Positions 36,364 to 45,100 of a stretch of 63,182 nucleotides of DNA are shown here, piece by piece. The notes beneath the pieces are model-generated. The model saw only the letters and a program-made list of their open reading frames with translations, was not told where the DNA came from and made no database searches. The position numbers were made by a program, and so were the translations under genes. This stretch comes from an uncultured Pelagibacteraceae bacterium (lineage in GTDB: Bacteria > Pseudomonadota > Alphaproteobacteria > Pelagibacterales > Pelagibacteraceae). Where the stretch lies: contig CACOHP010000004.1 of assembly GCA_902627045.1 (NCBI GenBank), positions 1 through 63,182 of the forward strand. Reading direction: 5' to 3'. Every line of letters starts with the position of its first letter. Position 1 is the first letter of the stretch.

Positions 36364-39051
36364 TTATCCAGTATTTTTCATCGCCGCAGAAATTCCAGCT
36401 ATCGAAGTCAACAAAGCATCATTTAAAAATTCTTTATCTTGTTTATTTTTACTATTTTTAATTTTCTTAATCACTATTGGTTGTATTATATTTAAAACCT
36501 CAGAATATATATTTCGAATAATGACTGAAGTTCTAAAATGTTTTCTAGATGCAATTATTTCTTTCGGAGTGATTTTCTTATTTAATTTCTTGATAACATC
36601 AAATTGAAATCTAAGTTTCTTTCCAACTCTCTTTAGACTATCATCTGCCAAATATTCTTCATAAATTTTAGATATTTCTGGATCAGCTTTTGCAATGACC
36701 ATGTCTAACATATCAAGCATTGAATTAAAAAATGGCCAGTTTCTTTCCATGTCAAATAAAGTTTTTCTAAATTGATGATAATAAGAATATCTTAAAGCTT
36801 CAGCACTGCCTAACCATGCTGGAAGCATTAATCTAATTTGTGTCCAAGCAAAAACCCAAGGTATCGCTCTCAGACTTTTTATGTTATCGACATTTTTTCT
36901 TTTTGAAGGTCTTGAACCTATTGAAAGTTTTCCAAGAGCTTTGTGAGGGGTTACAGTTTTAAAATATTTAATAAAGTCAGAACTTTGATTAATATTTTTT
37001 CTGTAAGAGTTTTTTGATATTTCTGACATTTTTTCAATTAGAGATCTCCAATTTTTTTTAGGTAAAGGTGGAGGATTTAATGTAGCTTCGGCAACTGCCC
37101 CGATGTAACTACACAAATTATATTTTGCTAAAGGCTCATAACCATATTTTTGTTGAATAACTTCTCCTTGGTCAGTAACTCTTATTTTACCATTTACAGA
37201 GTTTGGAGGTTGTGATCTTAATGTTGCTTGAATAGGGCCACCACCTCTACCTGCAGAACCTCCTCTGCCATGGAAGAAAGTAACGTTTATTTTAAATTTT
37301 TTACCTAATTTTACTATCTCCTCTTGTGCTTTGTATTGATGCCAACTTGCACAAATTTTACCAGCATCCTTACTTGAATCAGAATAACCAATCATTACCT
37401 CTTGATCATTTTTAATCATTTTTCTGTACCAAGATTGTGAGAATAATTTTTCCATTATTTCTTTTGCATTAATAAGATCATCCAAAGTTTCAAAAAGTGG
37501 AACAACTCTCAATTTGTGCTTAATATTCGCTTCTTTCTGCAAAAAGGACACTGAAAGAATATCAGAAGCTGAAGTTGTCATAGATATCACATACGCACCT
37601 AAACATTCACTGGGCTCTTTAGCTAAAACTTTAAAAGTTGACCAAACTTCTTTGTTTTCTTTATTTCTAAATTGGAAATTATTTATTTGTCTTTTTTTTG
37701 AAATTATTTGTTTTTTTAAAAACTGGATCTTTTCATTTTCACTGAGTTTTAAATAGTTTTTATTAAATCTTTTTTTAACGAATTCACTAATTAATTGACT
37801 GTGTCTAGATGATTCTTGTCTAACATCTAATCTTGCCAAATTAATACCAAAACATTTGGCTCTTCTCATCAAATCTAATAGATCCCCGCTTGCAATATTT
37901 TCATTTTGATTTTGCTCTAATGACTCTCTGACCACTCTTAAGGGCTTTAATATTTCTTCTCTTGAACTTAACAATTTTTTTTGATCTAGAGGCTTATTAT
38001 TAACTAAATGTTGCTCAATAGATCTATGAGTAAATCTCATTTTGTCTCTTAAGGGTCTTAAAAATACTCTATATGGCTCAAATGACTTACCTACTTTATT
38101 TGAAATCTTTTTTGAGCATTTTTCCATTGAGTAGGATCTTATTATTTTTGTTAAGGATTTTTCATATAATTTTGCTGCCTCCCATCTTGAAAGCAAGATA
38201 ACTTTTCTTGTCACCTCTGCAGTCACGTTTGGATTGCCATCTCTGTCACCTCCCATCCACGAACCAAACTCAATAGGATTAAAATTTTTTGGCAGACCTT
38301 TATCCATATTCTGAACAAAAATCGAATTTAATCGTCTATAGACTTTAGGTATTGTGTCCCATAGACTATCTTCAATTACTGCAAGTCCCCATCTTGCTTC
38401 ATCAAATGGCGACGGTTTAAATCTTTTTAATTCGTCCGTGTTCCAAATAATAGTTAATTCATCAAAAAGTTTTTTATCTAAAATTTTTAATTTTGACGGA
38501 AAATTCTTTAAAAGATCTCGCTGTTCAAGTATCTCTATAATATTATGGTATTTTTGAATTAATGTTCTTCTTTTTACCTCTGTTGGATGTGCCGTAAGAA
38601 CGACCCCTATTTTTAAGTTTTTGGCTGTATTATATATTTTTGTTTCTGAAATATTCTTGTTATTAAAAAGATCTTCAAAAATCTCCTCAATGAATAAGTT
38701 GCTATTTGAAATTTTCTTTTTGTTATTTTCATACTCATTTAATTTTCTGGAAGCATCTATTAAATCTGCCAAATTAATGAAATTCATAAAATGAGTAAAA
38801 GCTCTTGTTAATTTATAGGAATTTTTTGGGCTAAGATTCTTAATCGCTCTTATTACTTTTCGATTAGTTTGATTTACATTGGGATTAATTTTGTTAGCTT
38901 TTGATAATTTTCTCACTTTTTCAACTAACTCAAAGAATTTTTGTCCCTCTTGTTCTTTGATTACTCTTCCTAAAATATTTCCCAAATATCTTACATTTTC
39001 TCTAAAAAATTTAGTTGGTATACGTTCGTAATATAGATCTCTTTTTTTCAT
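36364..39051 (-). CDS. ppc: Phosphoenolpyruvate carboxylase
   Basis: The 895-residue enzyme makes oxaloacetate from PEP and bicarbonate, the main anaplerotic reaction. It has the catalytic His block VVLTAHPTEVKRRT, the SWMGGDRDGNPNVT motif, the glycine-rich loop FFHGRGGSAGRGGGP and the conserved C-terminus ending in NTG. Length and motif order are normal. It is preceded by two glycosyltransferase genes with small overlaps or gaps, and the lyase-like gene follows after 9 bases. Confidence 0.97.
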   Translation of the reverse strand: MKKRDLYYERIPTKFFRENVRYLGNILGRVIKEQEGQKFFELVEKVRKLSKANKINPNVNQTNRKVIRAIKNLSPKNSYKLTRAFTHFMNFINLADLIDASRKLNEYENNKKKISNSNLFIEEIFEDLFNNKNISETKIYNTAKNLKIGVVLTAHPTEVKRRTLIQKYHNIIEILEQRDLLKNFPSKLKILDKKLFDELTIIWNTDELKRFKPSPFDEARWGLAVIEDSLWDTIPKVYRRLNSIFVQNMDKGLPKNFNPIEFGSWMGGDRDGNPNVTAEVTRKVILLSRWEAAKLYEKSLTKIIRSYSMEKCSKKISNKVGKSFEPYRVFLRPLRDKMRFTHRSIEQHLVNNKPLDQKKLLSSREEILKPLRVVRESLEQNQNENIASGDLLDLMRRAKCFGINLARLDVRQESSRHSQLISEFVKKRFNKNYLKLSENEKIQFLKKQIISKKRQINNFQFRNKENKEVWSTFKVLAKEPSECLGAYVISMTTSASDILSVSFLQKEANIKHKLRVVPLFETLDDLINAKEIMEKLFSQSWYRKMIKNDQEVMIGYSDSSKDAGKICASWHQYKAQEEIVKLGKKFKINVTFFHGRGGSAGRGGGPIQATLRSQPPNSVNGKIRVTDQGEVIQQKYGYEPLAKYNLCSYIGAVAEATLNPPPLPKKNWRSLIEKMSEISKNSYRKNINQSSDFIKYFKTVTPHKALGKLSIGSRPSKRKNVDNIKSLRAIPWVFAWTQIRLMLPAWLGSAEALRYSYYHQFRKTLFDMERNWPFFNSMLDMLDMVIAKADPEISKIYEEYLADDSLKRVGKKLRFQFDVIKKLNKKITPKEIIASRKHFRTSVIIRNIYSEVLNIIQPIVIKKIKNSKNKQDKEFLNDALLTSIAGISAAMKNTG

Positions 39052-39917
39052 TTAATCTTATCTACACTATTAATTTGATTTAAAGAATTTTTAAGTTCAT
39101 CCATATTTTCTCTTAATGCTAAATTAGATACTGCATAAACTGCGATGAATAAAAATATTAAAGGTATTGCAGTTATTATAGAGGCATTACTTTTAATTAA
39201 TAAAATATATAAAACTATAAATATAGCAGAACGTATTAAAAATGTTTTTTTAAAAACGCTTATTATCGACAATGAATGTTTTATCAAACTTAAAAAACTC
39301 ATTTTTGATGGTCCAAAATACCTGGTGCCCCTGATTGAAGGCACGCTTGTGAAATTTTTCTCTATTTTTGACAACGAACCAGAAAAACTATTCCAAGTAG
39401 CTTTTTCATTAATCATATTTTCAACTATTGTTTTAGGTAAACAAGTAAAATTTCCAAATTTTATTAATTTACCTGTAAAAGTTAAAGTTATCAATTTATG
39501 TAACTGATAACAAACCTTAAATAATAATTTTTCTGATCTTTTTATTCTTTCTCCTACAACTAAAATGTTTTTAGAATTTTCAATTTTATTTAAAAAATTT
39601 TTTATTTCTTCAGGTCTATCCTCACCATCTCCATCCATAGGTATCACATAATCAAATTCTTCCTTTTCAAAAATATACTTTAGTCCGGTAGCTATACATC
39701 TTGCGTGTCCTTGATTTTTTTTCATATTTAAAATCTTTATTGATTTAATATTATTGAAATTTATTTCTTCATTTAAACGATCATGATTTGATGCGTCATT
39801 GACTACTATAATAGATATTTCAAAATTCTGATCTATCTTCAATTTATCAATATCATCAAACAATTTAAAAACTGATTGCCAGTCATTATAAATCGGGATT
39901 AAAATTTTTATCTTCAT
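39048..39917 (-). CDS. Glycosyltransferase family 2, membrane-anchored
   Basis: This 289-residue protein begins KILIPIYNDWQSVFKLFDDI and has the GT2 acidic motif YVIPMDGDGEDRPEEI around residues 90-105, consistent with dolichol/undecaprenyl-phosphate sugar transferases. Two hydrophobic helices near the C-terminus (IRSAIFIVLYILLI and IITAIPLIFLFIAVYAV) anchor it. It would load a sugar onto a polyprenyl phosphate carrier, which suits the GT39/ArnT-like transferase encoded just upstream. The sugar is unknown. Confidence 0.82.
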   Translation of the reverse strand: MKIKILIPIYNDWQSVFKLFDDIDKLKIDQNFEISIIVVNDASNHDRLNEEINFNNIKSIKILNMKKNQGHARCIATGLKYIFEKEEFDYVIPMDGDGEDRPEEIKNFLNKIENSKNILVVGERIKRSEKLLFKVCYQLHKLITLTFTGKLIKFGNFTCLPKTIVENMINEKATWNSFSGSLSKIEKNFTSVPSIRGTRYFGPSKMSFLSLIKHSLSIISVFKKTFLIRSAIFIVLYILLIKSNASIITAIPLIFLFIAVYAVSNLALRENMDELKNSLNQINSVDKIK

Positions 39918-39923
39918 AATAAT

Positions 39924-41243
39924 TTAATATCTTCCTAAACAAATATCATCTAAACAAATAAATTGACTTGATTTATTTAAAATCTCACTCTTGGTAAACC
40001 CCTCCCACTTTGGTCTTGACTTTAAATGATAGGACAGATTTCCTGCTTTCCACTCATCTCCTGTAACAAACTCAATTTCTTTTTCAAAGTCCTGTTCCCA
40101 AGTAAATTGAACTTTGGTTGCAATTTCTTTCCCCGGATAATCAGTTCTCTTATCAGTTTGTGTTATAGAAATATACGCATATAAGGTTGGAGATAAAAAG
40201 AATGAAAATAAAAAGCCGACTAAAAATAAGTTATTTTTGTTAAAACTGATTTGAGCTCTCAACACGTAAATAAATAAAATCCCAAAACACAAATAGAAAG
40301 GTGTCATCCACATTGTTCTAATTTTGGATCCAGTAATTATTGATGTAATCAATATAAGTAAGATTGGCAAAACTGTAACGAATAAAAGAAAAAGTAATTT
40401 TTTATCTTTTAAATTAAATTTTACTTTAAACTTTTTTACTAACAAAAATACTAAAATAAAAAATGGTATTAGTATTCCGATTTGTTTTAATAAAAAAATT
40501 AATGGATATTTTACATGATTTAATATTTCCATTTGATTTAGTCCTGTTCTTTTAAGTCCATAAGCAACAGTTATAAATTCATTATCAAAAAGCCAAATTA
40601 AATGTGGTACCAATAAAACTAAGAATATTTCAATAGAGATTATGTATTTGAAATCAAAAGATTTTAATCTTTTGAAAATTGAATAGATAAATAACAAACT
40701 AATGGAGATTAATAAATAAATGAATAAGTACTTAGATAAAAAACCAACTGCAGCGAATAACCCAAGTAAAAAACAATCAGAAAATTTAATTTCTTTAGCG
40801 TCAAATATTTTCCAAGAAAAATAAATAACTAATGACCAAAAAGGTAATTGACAGACATTTACATTGAATTCTGGTGATGTAAAATTATAAAAAAAAATTG
40901 ACTCCAATAAAAGCACTGAAATTAAACTTAATTTAATATCTTTCAAAATTTCAAAGGCAAATTTAAAGATATAATAAAATGCAGTAACAACAAAAATTTG
41001 GCTCATAAGATAATAAGCCCAATCTCTCGCACCAAAAATATTAAAAAAAACTTCAGAAAAAAATGCACTCATTGGTGGATGTTTATTGAACCCCCAATCT
41101 AAATTGCTACCCCACGCTAGAGCCTCAATTGTATCTAGAGGTAAGTTTTTATTTGTCAGAGTGGGAATCAGTGTCCAAATTATTAGATGTCCAATAGCAA
41201 AAATAAAAAATATATTATTAATATTTCTATTTAAAACATTCAT
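39924..41243 (-). CDS. ArnT/PMT-like glycosyltransferase (GT39/GT83 type)
   Basis: A polytopic membrane protein with about ten helices and the early conserved loop LPLDTIEALAWGSNLDWGFNKHPPMSAFF typical of lipid-linked-sugar transferases, including the acidic residues of the active loop. The frame opens at 41279, but the ATG at 41243 (about 439 residues) is preferred because the longer start would fall in the -35 region of the divergent dksA promoter. It probably transfers a sugar from polyprenyl phosphate to a surface lipid or glycan, with the adjacent GT2 as donor-maker. Confidence 0.8.
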   Translation of the reverse strand: MNVLNRNINNIFFIFAIGHLIIWTLIPTLTNKNLPLDTIEALAWGSNLDWGFNKHPPMSAFFSEVFFNIFGARDWAYYLMSQIFVVTAFYYIFKFAFEILKDIKLSLISVLLLESIFFYNFTSPEFNVNVCQLPFWSLVIYFSWKIFDAKEIKFSDCFLLGLFAAVGFLSKYLFIYLLISISLLFIYSIFKRLKSFDFKYIISIEIFLVLLVPHLIWLFDNEFITVAYGLKRTGLNQMEILNHVKYPLIFLLKQIGILIPFFILVFLLVKKFKVKFNLKDKKLLFLLFVTVLPILLILITSIITGSKIRTMWMTPFYLCFGILFIYVLRAQISFNKNNLFLVGFLFSFFLSPTLYAYISITQTDKRTDYPGKEIATKVQFTWEQDFEKEIEFVTGDEWKAGNLSYHLKSRPKWEGFTKSEILNKSSQFICLDDICLGRY

Positions 41244-41272
41244 ATTTAAATATTTACAATAATTAAGGTTGC

Positions 41273-41300
41273 TTGACACCTTTATTTTGCTGAATATACT
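41273..41300 (+). promoter_or_regulatory. Strong sigma-70-type promoter for dksA
   Basis: A consensus -35 box TTGACA (41273-41278) and -10 box TATACT (41295-41300) are separated by 16 bases, with a TG four bases ahead of the -10. Transcription would start near 41307, giving a leader of about 15 bases before the dksA ATG at 41322. This is the clearest promoter in the window. Confidence 0.75.
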
Positions 41301-41321
41301 GCCTCGAATTCAAATTTAAAC

Positions 41322-41846
41322 ATGCCTAAAATAGCTAAAATAAAAAAAAAAGTTACTAAAACTAAAACTAAAAGTTTAACTAAATCAAAACCAAAATTAG
41401 TTAGTAAAACGAAGGAAGTAAAAAAAGGACCTATCAAAATTTCAAAAACTTATATTCCTAAAGATAATGAAAAATATATGTGTGAAAAACATAAAATATT
41501 TTTCAGAATAAAACTTCAAGAGTGGAAAAAAGAATTAATTAAATCAAATAACGATGCATTATACAATGGGTCAATGGATGATAACAGTATTTCTGCAGAT
41601 ATTGTAGATCAAGCGAGCTCATATACTGACAAGAATGTTGAAATGAAAGCAATTAATAGGCAAATTAAATTAATCTCAGAAATTGACAAAGCGCTAGCAA
41701 GAATAAGGGAAGATACTTACGGATATTGTCTTGATACTGCTGAACCAATTGGGCTAAAAAGACTAATGGCAAGACCAGTTGCAAAATATACAATTGCTGC
41801 ACAAGAAAAACATGAGAAGGATGAAAAAGTTCATGCAGACGACTAA
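41322..41846 (+). CDS. dksA: DksA-type RNA polymerase-binding protein lacking the zinc cysteines
   Basis: This 174-residue secondary-channel factor modulates transcription with ppGpp. The coiled-coil tip motif D-x2-D-x-A is present at about residues 93-98 (SADIVDQAS), and the globular end reads TYGYCLDTAEPIGLKRLMARPVAKY. Of the four zinc-finger cysteines only the first remains (Cys136); the others are Thr, Thr and Ala, a pattern seen in alphaproteobacterial members. A Lys-rich N-terminal extension (about residues 1-36) is unusual in length and charge. Two tiny membrane-protein ORFs follow with overlaps. Confidence 0.9.
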   Translation: MPKIAKIKKKVTKTKTKSLTKSKPKLVSKTKEVKKGPIKISKTYIPKDNEKYMCEKHKIFFRIKLQEWKKELIKSNNDALYNGSMDDNSISADIVDQASSYTDKNVEMKAINRQIKLISEIDKALARIREDTYGYCLDTAEPIGLKRLMARPVAKYTIAAQEKHEKDEKVHADD

Positions 41847-41967
41847 AAAAAAGAAAAGAATTAAAAAGGTTCACAACCCAGTAACTTATAATTTTACAAA
41901 AAAATATATTTATTACTATTATGCGTTGTTCTGGATAATTTTAATATTTTTTGTCTTTAGCAAATGA
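41833..41967 (+). CDS. Small basic single-helix membrane protein (sORF 1 after dksA)
   Basis: A 44-residue ORF starting at ATG 41833, overlapping the dksA stop by 14 bases. The N-terminus is very basic (TTKKKKRIKKVHN), then comes a tyrosine-rich stretch and a hydrophobic helix (ALFWIILIFFVF) ending SK. This positive-inside pattern predicts a membrane peptide with a cytoplasmic N-terminus. The gap it fills would otherwise be about 220 bases, which is long for this genome. It has no recognised family. Confidence 0.55.
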   Translation: MQTTKKKKRIKKVHNPVTYNFTKKYIYYYYALFWIILIFFVFSK

Positions 41968-42068
41968 ATACAAAATTAATTTTGATTATTTTAGTGATAC
42001 TTGCAATCGAAGTATCAGGGCATGGTATTTTTGCCTCATTATTTAGATTTCTTAATTCTGTAAGTTAA
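41964..42068 (+). CDS. Very small single-helix membrane protein (sORF 2 after dksA)
   Basis: A 34-residue ORF whose ATG at 41964 overlaps the sORF 1 stop in an ATGA junction, the usual sign of coupled translation. It consists of a hydrophobic helix (KLILIILVILAIEVS) and a short amphipathic tail (GHGIFASLFRFLNS). Its TAA abuts the stop of the convergent GST gene. The tight junctions on both sides are the main evidence that it is real; no homolog is recognised from memory. Confidence 0.5.
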   Translation: MNTKLILIILVILAIEVSGHGIFASLFRFLNSVS

Positions 42069-42695
42069 TTAAGGCTTAGGTGGTAATTCATTTTCATCCA
42101 TAAAAGCAAAACCTCTTTTAACACCATCTCTTTCAGAAATTTCCTCATACCATCTAGTTAAATTTTTGAATTTTTTTAGACCAATGTCATGCCATTCATG
42201 TCTTGCAATCCATGGAAAGGTAGCAATATCTGCAATCGTATAATTTTTTCCTGCTAGATATTTTGACTTAGACAATCTCTCATTTAATTCTCTGTATATA
42301 CGTTCAGAAATTTTAAAATATCTATCTTCACCAAATTTACTTTTTCCAGGATTATAATGATGAAATTGATGATGTTGTCCTAACATTGGACCAAAATAAC
42401 CCATCTGGGCCATAAGCCATTGATTAATTTCCAACCTTTCCTCAACATCATAAAATTTTCCACTTTGTTCAGCTAAATAAATTAGTATTGCTCCCGACTC
42501 AAAGATTGTCTGATTTCTTTCATGATCAATGATAACTGGTATTTTGCTTAATGGACTAATCTTTATAAAATTCTCTTTAAATTGATCACCTTTATTAATA
42601 TCTATATTTACTACCTTATATTCATATTTAATTTCCTCCAGCATAATACTAATCTTTTTTCCATTGGGAGTATTAGCTGTAAAAAGTTCAATCAC
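42069..42695 (-). CDS. Glutathione S-transferase (YfcG/nu-class-like)
   Basis: The 208-residue protein has the thioredoxin-like N-domain beginning with the glutathione-site motif LFTANTPNGKKISIMLEE, the cis-Pro strand SKIPVIID, the ESGAILIYLAEQSGKF gamma-site, and the all-helical C-domain with NYTIADIATFPWIARHEW. This matches YfcG/Ure2-like disulfide-bond reductases. It overlaps the reductase gene upstream by 8 bases, suggesting a shared redox operon with ferredoxin reductase and ferredoxin. Confidence 0.92.
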   Translation of the reverse strand: MIELFTANTPNGKKISIMLEEIKYEYKVVNIDINKGDQFKENFIKISPLSKIPVIIDHERNQTIFESGAILIYLAEQSGKFYDVEERLEINQWLMAQMGYFGPMLGQHHQFHHYNPGKSKFGEDRYFKISERIYRELNERLSKSKYLAGKNYTIADIATFPWIARHEWHDIGLKKFKNLTRWYEEISERDGVKRGFAFMDENELPPKP

Positions 42696-43707
42696 TTTTT
42701 ACACCAAGGCGATCTTTTAGAGTTTTTGATGATGTAGTAAATTCAAATCTATATTTTTCATTAGGTCTTGCTAGTTTAAAACATGCTCTTGCTGCTAAAG
42801 CACCTTCGTGAAATCCTGATAAAATCAACTTTAACTTTCCTGGATAATTACAAATATCTCCCACTGCATAAATACCTTTTTGATTGGTCTCAAATTTTTC
42901 TGTGTCAACTTCAACTGTTTTTTTATCAATATTTAACCCCCAATTGGCAATTGGCCCAAGCTGCATAATTAAACCAAAAAAACCTAATGCGTAATCAGTT
43001 TTAAGAGTCTTAACATTTTTATCATCACTTTTAATATCAATACTCTCAAGGGTATTCTCTCCTTTAATAGAGGCCATCTGATATCTTGTAAAAAGACTTA
43101 TTTTTCCCTCTTTCACGAGTTCATAAACTTTATCAACAGTTGCTTGGGCTGCTCTAAATTCCTCTCTTCTGTGAATTAAATTTATCTTAGAATTTTTTGA
43201 TAATTCTACTGCCCAATCTAGTGCACTATCACCACCACCAAATATTGTAACTGTCTTGTTTTCAAAAATCTTCTTGTTTCTGATTGAGTAAAAAATTGAT
43301 TTATTTTCAAATTTTTCGCAGTCTTTAATAGGAAATTTTCTTGGCTCAAATGATCCTACACCTCCAGCAATTATTACATTAGGAGTTAAAAAAGTTGTGT
43401 TATTATTTGTTTTGACTATCCAATTATCGTTATCTTTCTTTACTTCATCAACTCTCTCATTTAAATGAAATTTAATATCAAACGGTTTTAATTGATTAAT
43501 TAAATTGTTGGTTAATTCTTCTCCTGTACACTCTGGTACAGCTGGTATGTCATAAATTGGTTTATCTGGGTAAAGTTCTATACATTGACCACCAATTTTA
43601 TCTAGATTATCAACTATCTCACATTCCAAGCCAATTAATTTTAATTGGTGTGCAGTAAATAATCCAGTTGGACCTGCTCCTATAATTAATGCATCTGTTT
43701 TAATCAT
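42688..43707 (-). CDS. Ferredoxin--NADP+ reductase (thioredoxin reductase-like type)
   Basis: A 339-residue flavoprotein with an FAD Rossmann motif (ALIIGAGPTGLFTAHQL), the GGQCIELYPDKPIYDIPAVPE block, an NADPH motif (VTIFGGGDSALDWAVEL) and the FAD-contacting KGIYAVGDICNYPGKL. The redox CxxC of thioredoxin reductases is absent, which defines the TrxR-like FNR class. It should exchange electrons between NADPH and the ferredoxin encoded immediately upstream (1-base gap). The proteorhodopsin-ferredoxin-reductase order is well known in SAR11. Confidence 0.92.
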   Translation of the reverse strand: MIKTDALIIGAGPTGLFTAHQLKLIGLECEIVDNLDKIGGQCIELYPDKPIYDIPAVPECTGEELTNNLINQLKPFDIKFHLNERVDEVKKDNDNWIVKTNNNTTFLTPNVIIAGGVGSFEPRKFPIKDCEKFENKSIFYSIRNKKIFENKTVTIFGGGDSALDWAVELSKNSKINLIHRREEFRAAQATVDKVYELVKEGKISLFTRYQMASIKGENTLESIDIKSDDKNVKTLKTDYALGFFGLIMQLGPIANWGLNIDKKTVEVDTEKFETNQKGIYAVGDICNYPGKLKLILSGFHEGALAARACFKLARPNEKYRFEFTTSSKTLKDRLGVKSD

Positions 43708-43708
43708 C

Positions 43709-44029
43709 TTATCCTTGTTTAGATGGAATGTTTACTATCAAGCCATCTAATTCATCTGAAACTATTATTTGACAACTTAGTCTACTATTTTTTTTTGGTT
43801 CAAAGGCCATATCTAACATGTCTTCTTCACCATCCTCTTTTGCAGATATTTTATCAAACCATTCCTCTTTGACATATACGTGACATGTCGCACACGCCAT
43901 CCCTCCACCACAATCTGCGTCAATACCTGGAATATCATTTTGAACAGCACCCTCCATTACTGATAAACCGTTTTGAACTTCAATAGTATGGTTTTGATTA
44001 TCATGAGTAATGTAAGTTATTTTTGCCAT
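43709..44029 (-). CDS. 2Fe-2S ferredoxin (adrenodoxin type)
   Basis: About 106 residues from ATG 44029 ([20 protein letters not shown]), the family's usual start; the frame is open upstream to 44077, but that part overlaps the proteorhodopsin terminator. The cluster ligands are [17 protein letters not shown] plus the downstream RLSCQ cysteine. Such ferredoxins serve iron-sulfur assembly or P450/oxygenase electron supply. It is adjacent to its likely reductase. Confidence 0.93.
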   Translation of the reverse strand: MAKITYITHDNQNHTIEVQNGLSVMEGAVQNDIPGIDADCGGGMACATCHVYVKEEWFDKISAKEDGEEDMLDMAFEPKKNSRLSCQIIVSDELDGLIVNIPSKQG

Positions 44030-44049
44030 CAATATTATATAGTTTTGCA

Positions 44050-44087
44050 AAAAAATAGGGCAAGTATGTGAAAACATACTCGCCCTA
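44050..44087 (-). terminator. Intrinsic terminator after proteorhodopsin
   Basis: On the reverse strand a stem of UAGGGC plus AGUAUGU segments pairs with its complements (arms 44056-44069 and 44074-44087, one internal mismatch, 4-base loop), followed by a run of seven U. It lies 22 bases beyond the proteorhodopsin stop and before ferredoxin. It is the best rho-independent terminator in the window and separates the highly expressed rhodopsin from the redox genes. Confidence 0.88.
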
Positions 44088-44109
44088 AAATTATTTAATT
44101 ACTTAGTAA

Positions 44110-44886
44110 TTATCTTGCTCTAGCACCAGCTCCAGAACTCATTGCAGCAGCCCAAATTACTAGACCGAATGCAATTTTGTTAATGAAGTCAGCTAAGTTG
44201 TAGACTACGTTTAATGTGTCAGCATCTACACCACCTGTTAGGTAACCAAATACATAACCTAATGGATAAATTGCCCAACCTACAGTTACAATCATTCTCA
44301 TTGCACCGAACGCAGTTACAAGAGCTTTGTTTCCGCTCTTAGCAGCAGCTTTACCAGCTTCACCAGAGAATACCTCATAAAGAATGTATACCCAACCTGC
44401 CATACCGATAATGAAACCAAGTGTAGCGTTGATGTATCCAGCTTCTCCTAAGTATCCACCGATCAACATTACTAATGAACCGATTAACAATCTCCAGAAC
44501 ATTCCAGAATTTGCTTTTCTTACTGCTACTAGAATTAAGTAAAATTCTACCATCTGTAATGGCACAGTAATTAACCAGTCAATATATCTATATACTGTTG
44601 GTGAGTCACCTGTAGCAACCCATACTTCTCTCATGTACATATAGTGAATGAAAGCAATACCAGTTACTAGACCAGCAACAGTTACTGATGTTTTCCACGC
44701 AGGGTTAACAGTACCTCTCTCCATGAAGAAGAAAGCTGTAGCCGCTAACATACCCATTGAAATAATCCAAAAAGATATTCCAACAAAGTCATCCTGAGCT
44801 AACATCGTCGCGTCTGCTGCATGAGCAATACCCGTTAAACCTGTTAAGGCAACAGTTGCTAGAGCAAACAGTTTAAGTTTTTTCAT
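44110..44886 (-). CDS. Proteorhodopsin, blue-light-tuned proton pump
   Basis: The 258-residue protein has a signal sequence and seven helices. Retinal attaches at Lys237 (LADFINKIAFG). The proton acceptor Asp103 (YRYIDWLITVP), the donor Glu114 (EFYLIL) and the pKa-tuning His81 correspond to GPR residues 97, 108 and 75, so it is a proton pump. The spectral residue (GPR 105) is Gln111, the blue-absorbing form typical of clear deeper or open-ocean water. A strong ribosome site (GGGAG) and its own terminator fit high expression. Carotenoid and retinal genes are not in this window. Confidence 0.98.
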   Translation of the reverse strand: MKKLKLFALATVALTGLTGIAHAADATMLAQDDFVGISFWIISMGMLAATAFFFMERGTVNPAWKTSVTVAGLVTGIAFIHYMYMREVWVATGDSPTVYRYIDWLITVPLQMVEFYLILVAVRKANSGMFWRLLIGSLVMLIGGYLGEAGYINATLGFIIGMAGWVYILYEVFSGEAGKAAAKSGNKALVTAFGAMRMIVTVGWAIYPLGYVFGYLTGGVDADTLNVVYNLADFINKIAFGLVIWAAAMSSGAGARAR

Positions 44887-44918
44887 AAAAAACTCCCTCT
44901 TTAGTTAGTTTTTATTTG

Positions 44919-44954
44919 TTAGTTTATATAAACTAAGCTTAGGCTTCCCTAAGC
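44919..44954 (-). repeat. Two adjacent palindromes in the proteorhodopsin leader
   Basis: A perfect 18-base palindrome (TTAGTTTATATAAACTAA, 44919-44936) abuts a second inverted repeat, GCTTAGG (44937-44943) / CCTAAGC (44948-44954) with a 4-base loop. Both lie 33-68 bases upstream of the proteorhodopsin ATG. They could be protein-binding operators for a dimeric regulator or leader RNA hairpins. No known regulator site is recognised. Confidence 0.6.
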
Positions 44955-45100
44955 AAAGATTTGCGTTAAATAGCAAATAAATTCACTTTATAGAAGACTA
45001 AAGTGTCATTTATTTACGTTGATTTTATTGACTTTTTAAAATTAAATACAATTTATAATTTAAAATTCTAAAAAAAAGGCAATATCGAATCAGAAATCTT

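Noticed and set aside
41320..41440. AAA/ACT-rich repeats at the start of dksA as a tandem repeat or CRISPR-like array
   Set aside because: They encode the Lys/Thr/Ser-rich N-terminal arm in one frame and have no regular spacer structure.
45028..45059. TTGACT and TATAAT as the acyl-CoA synthetase promoter
   Set aside because: The spacing is 20 bases (13 to the alternative TACAAT), outside the normal range, so I did not list it as a promoter.
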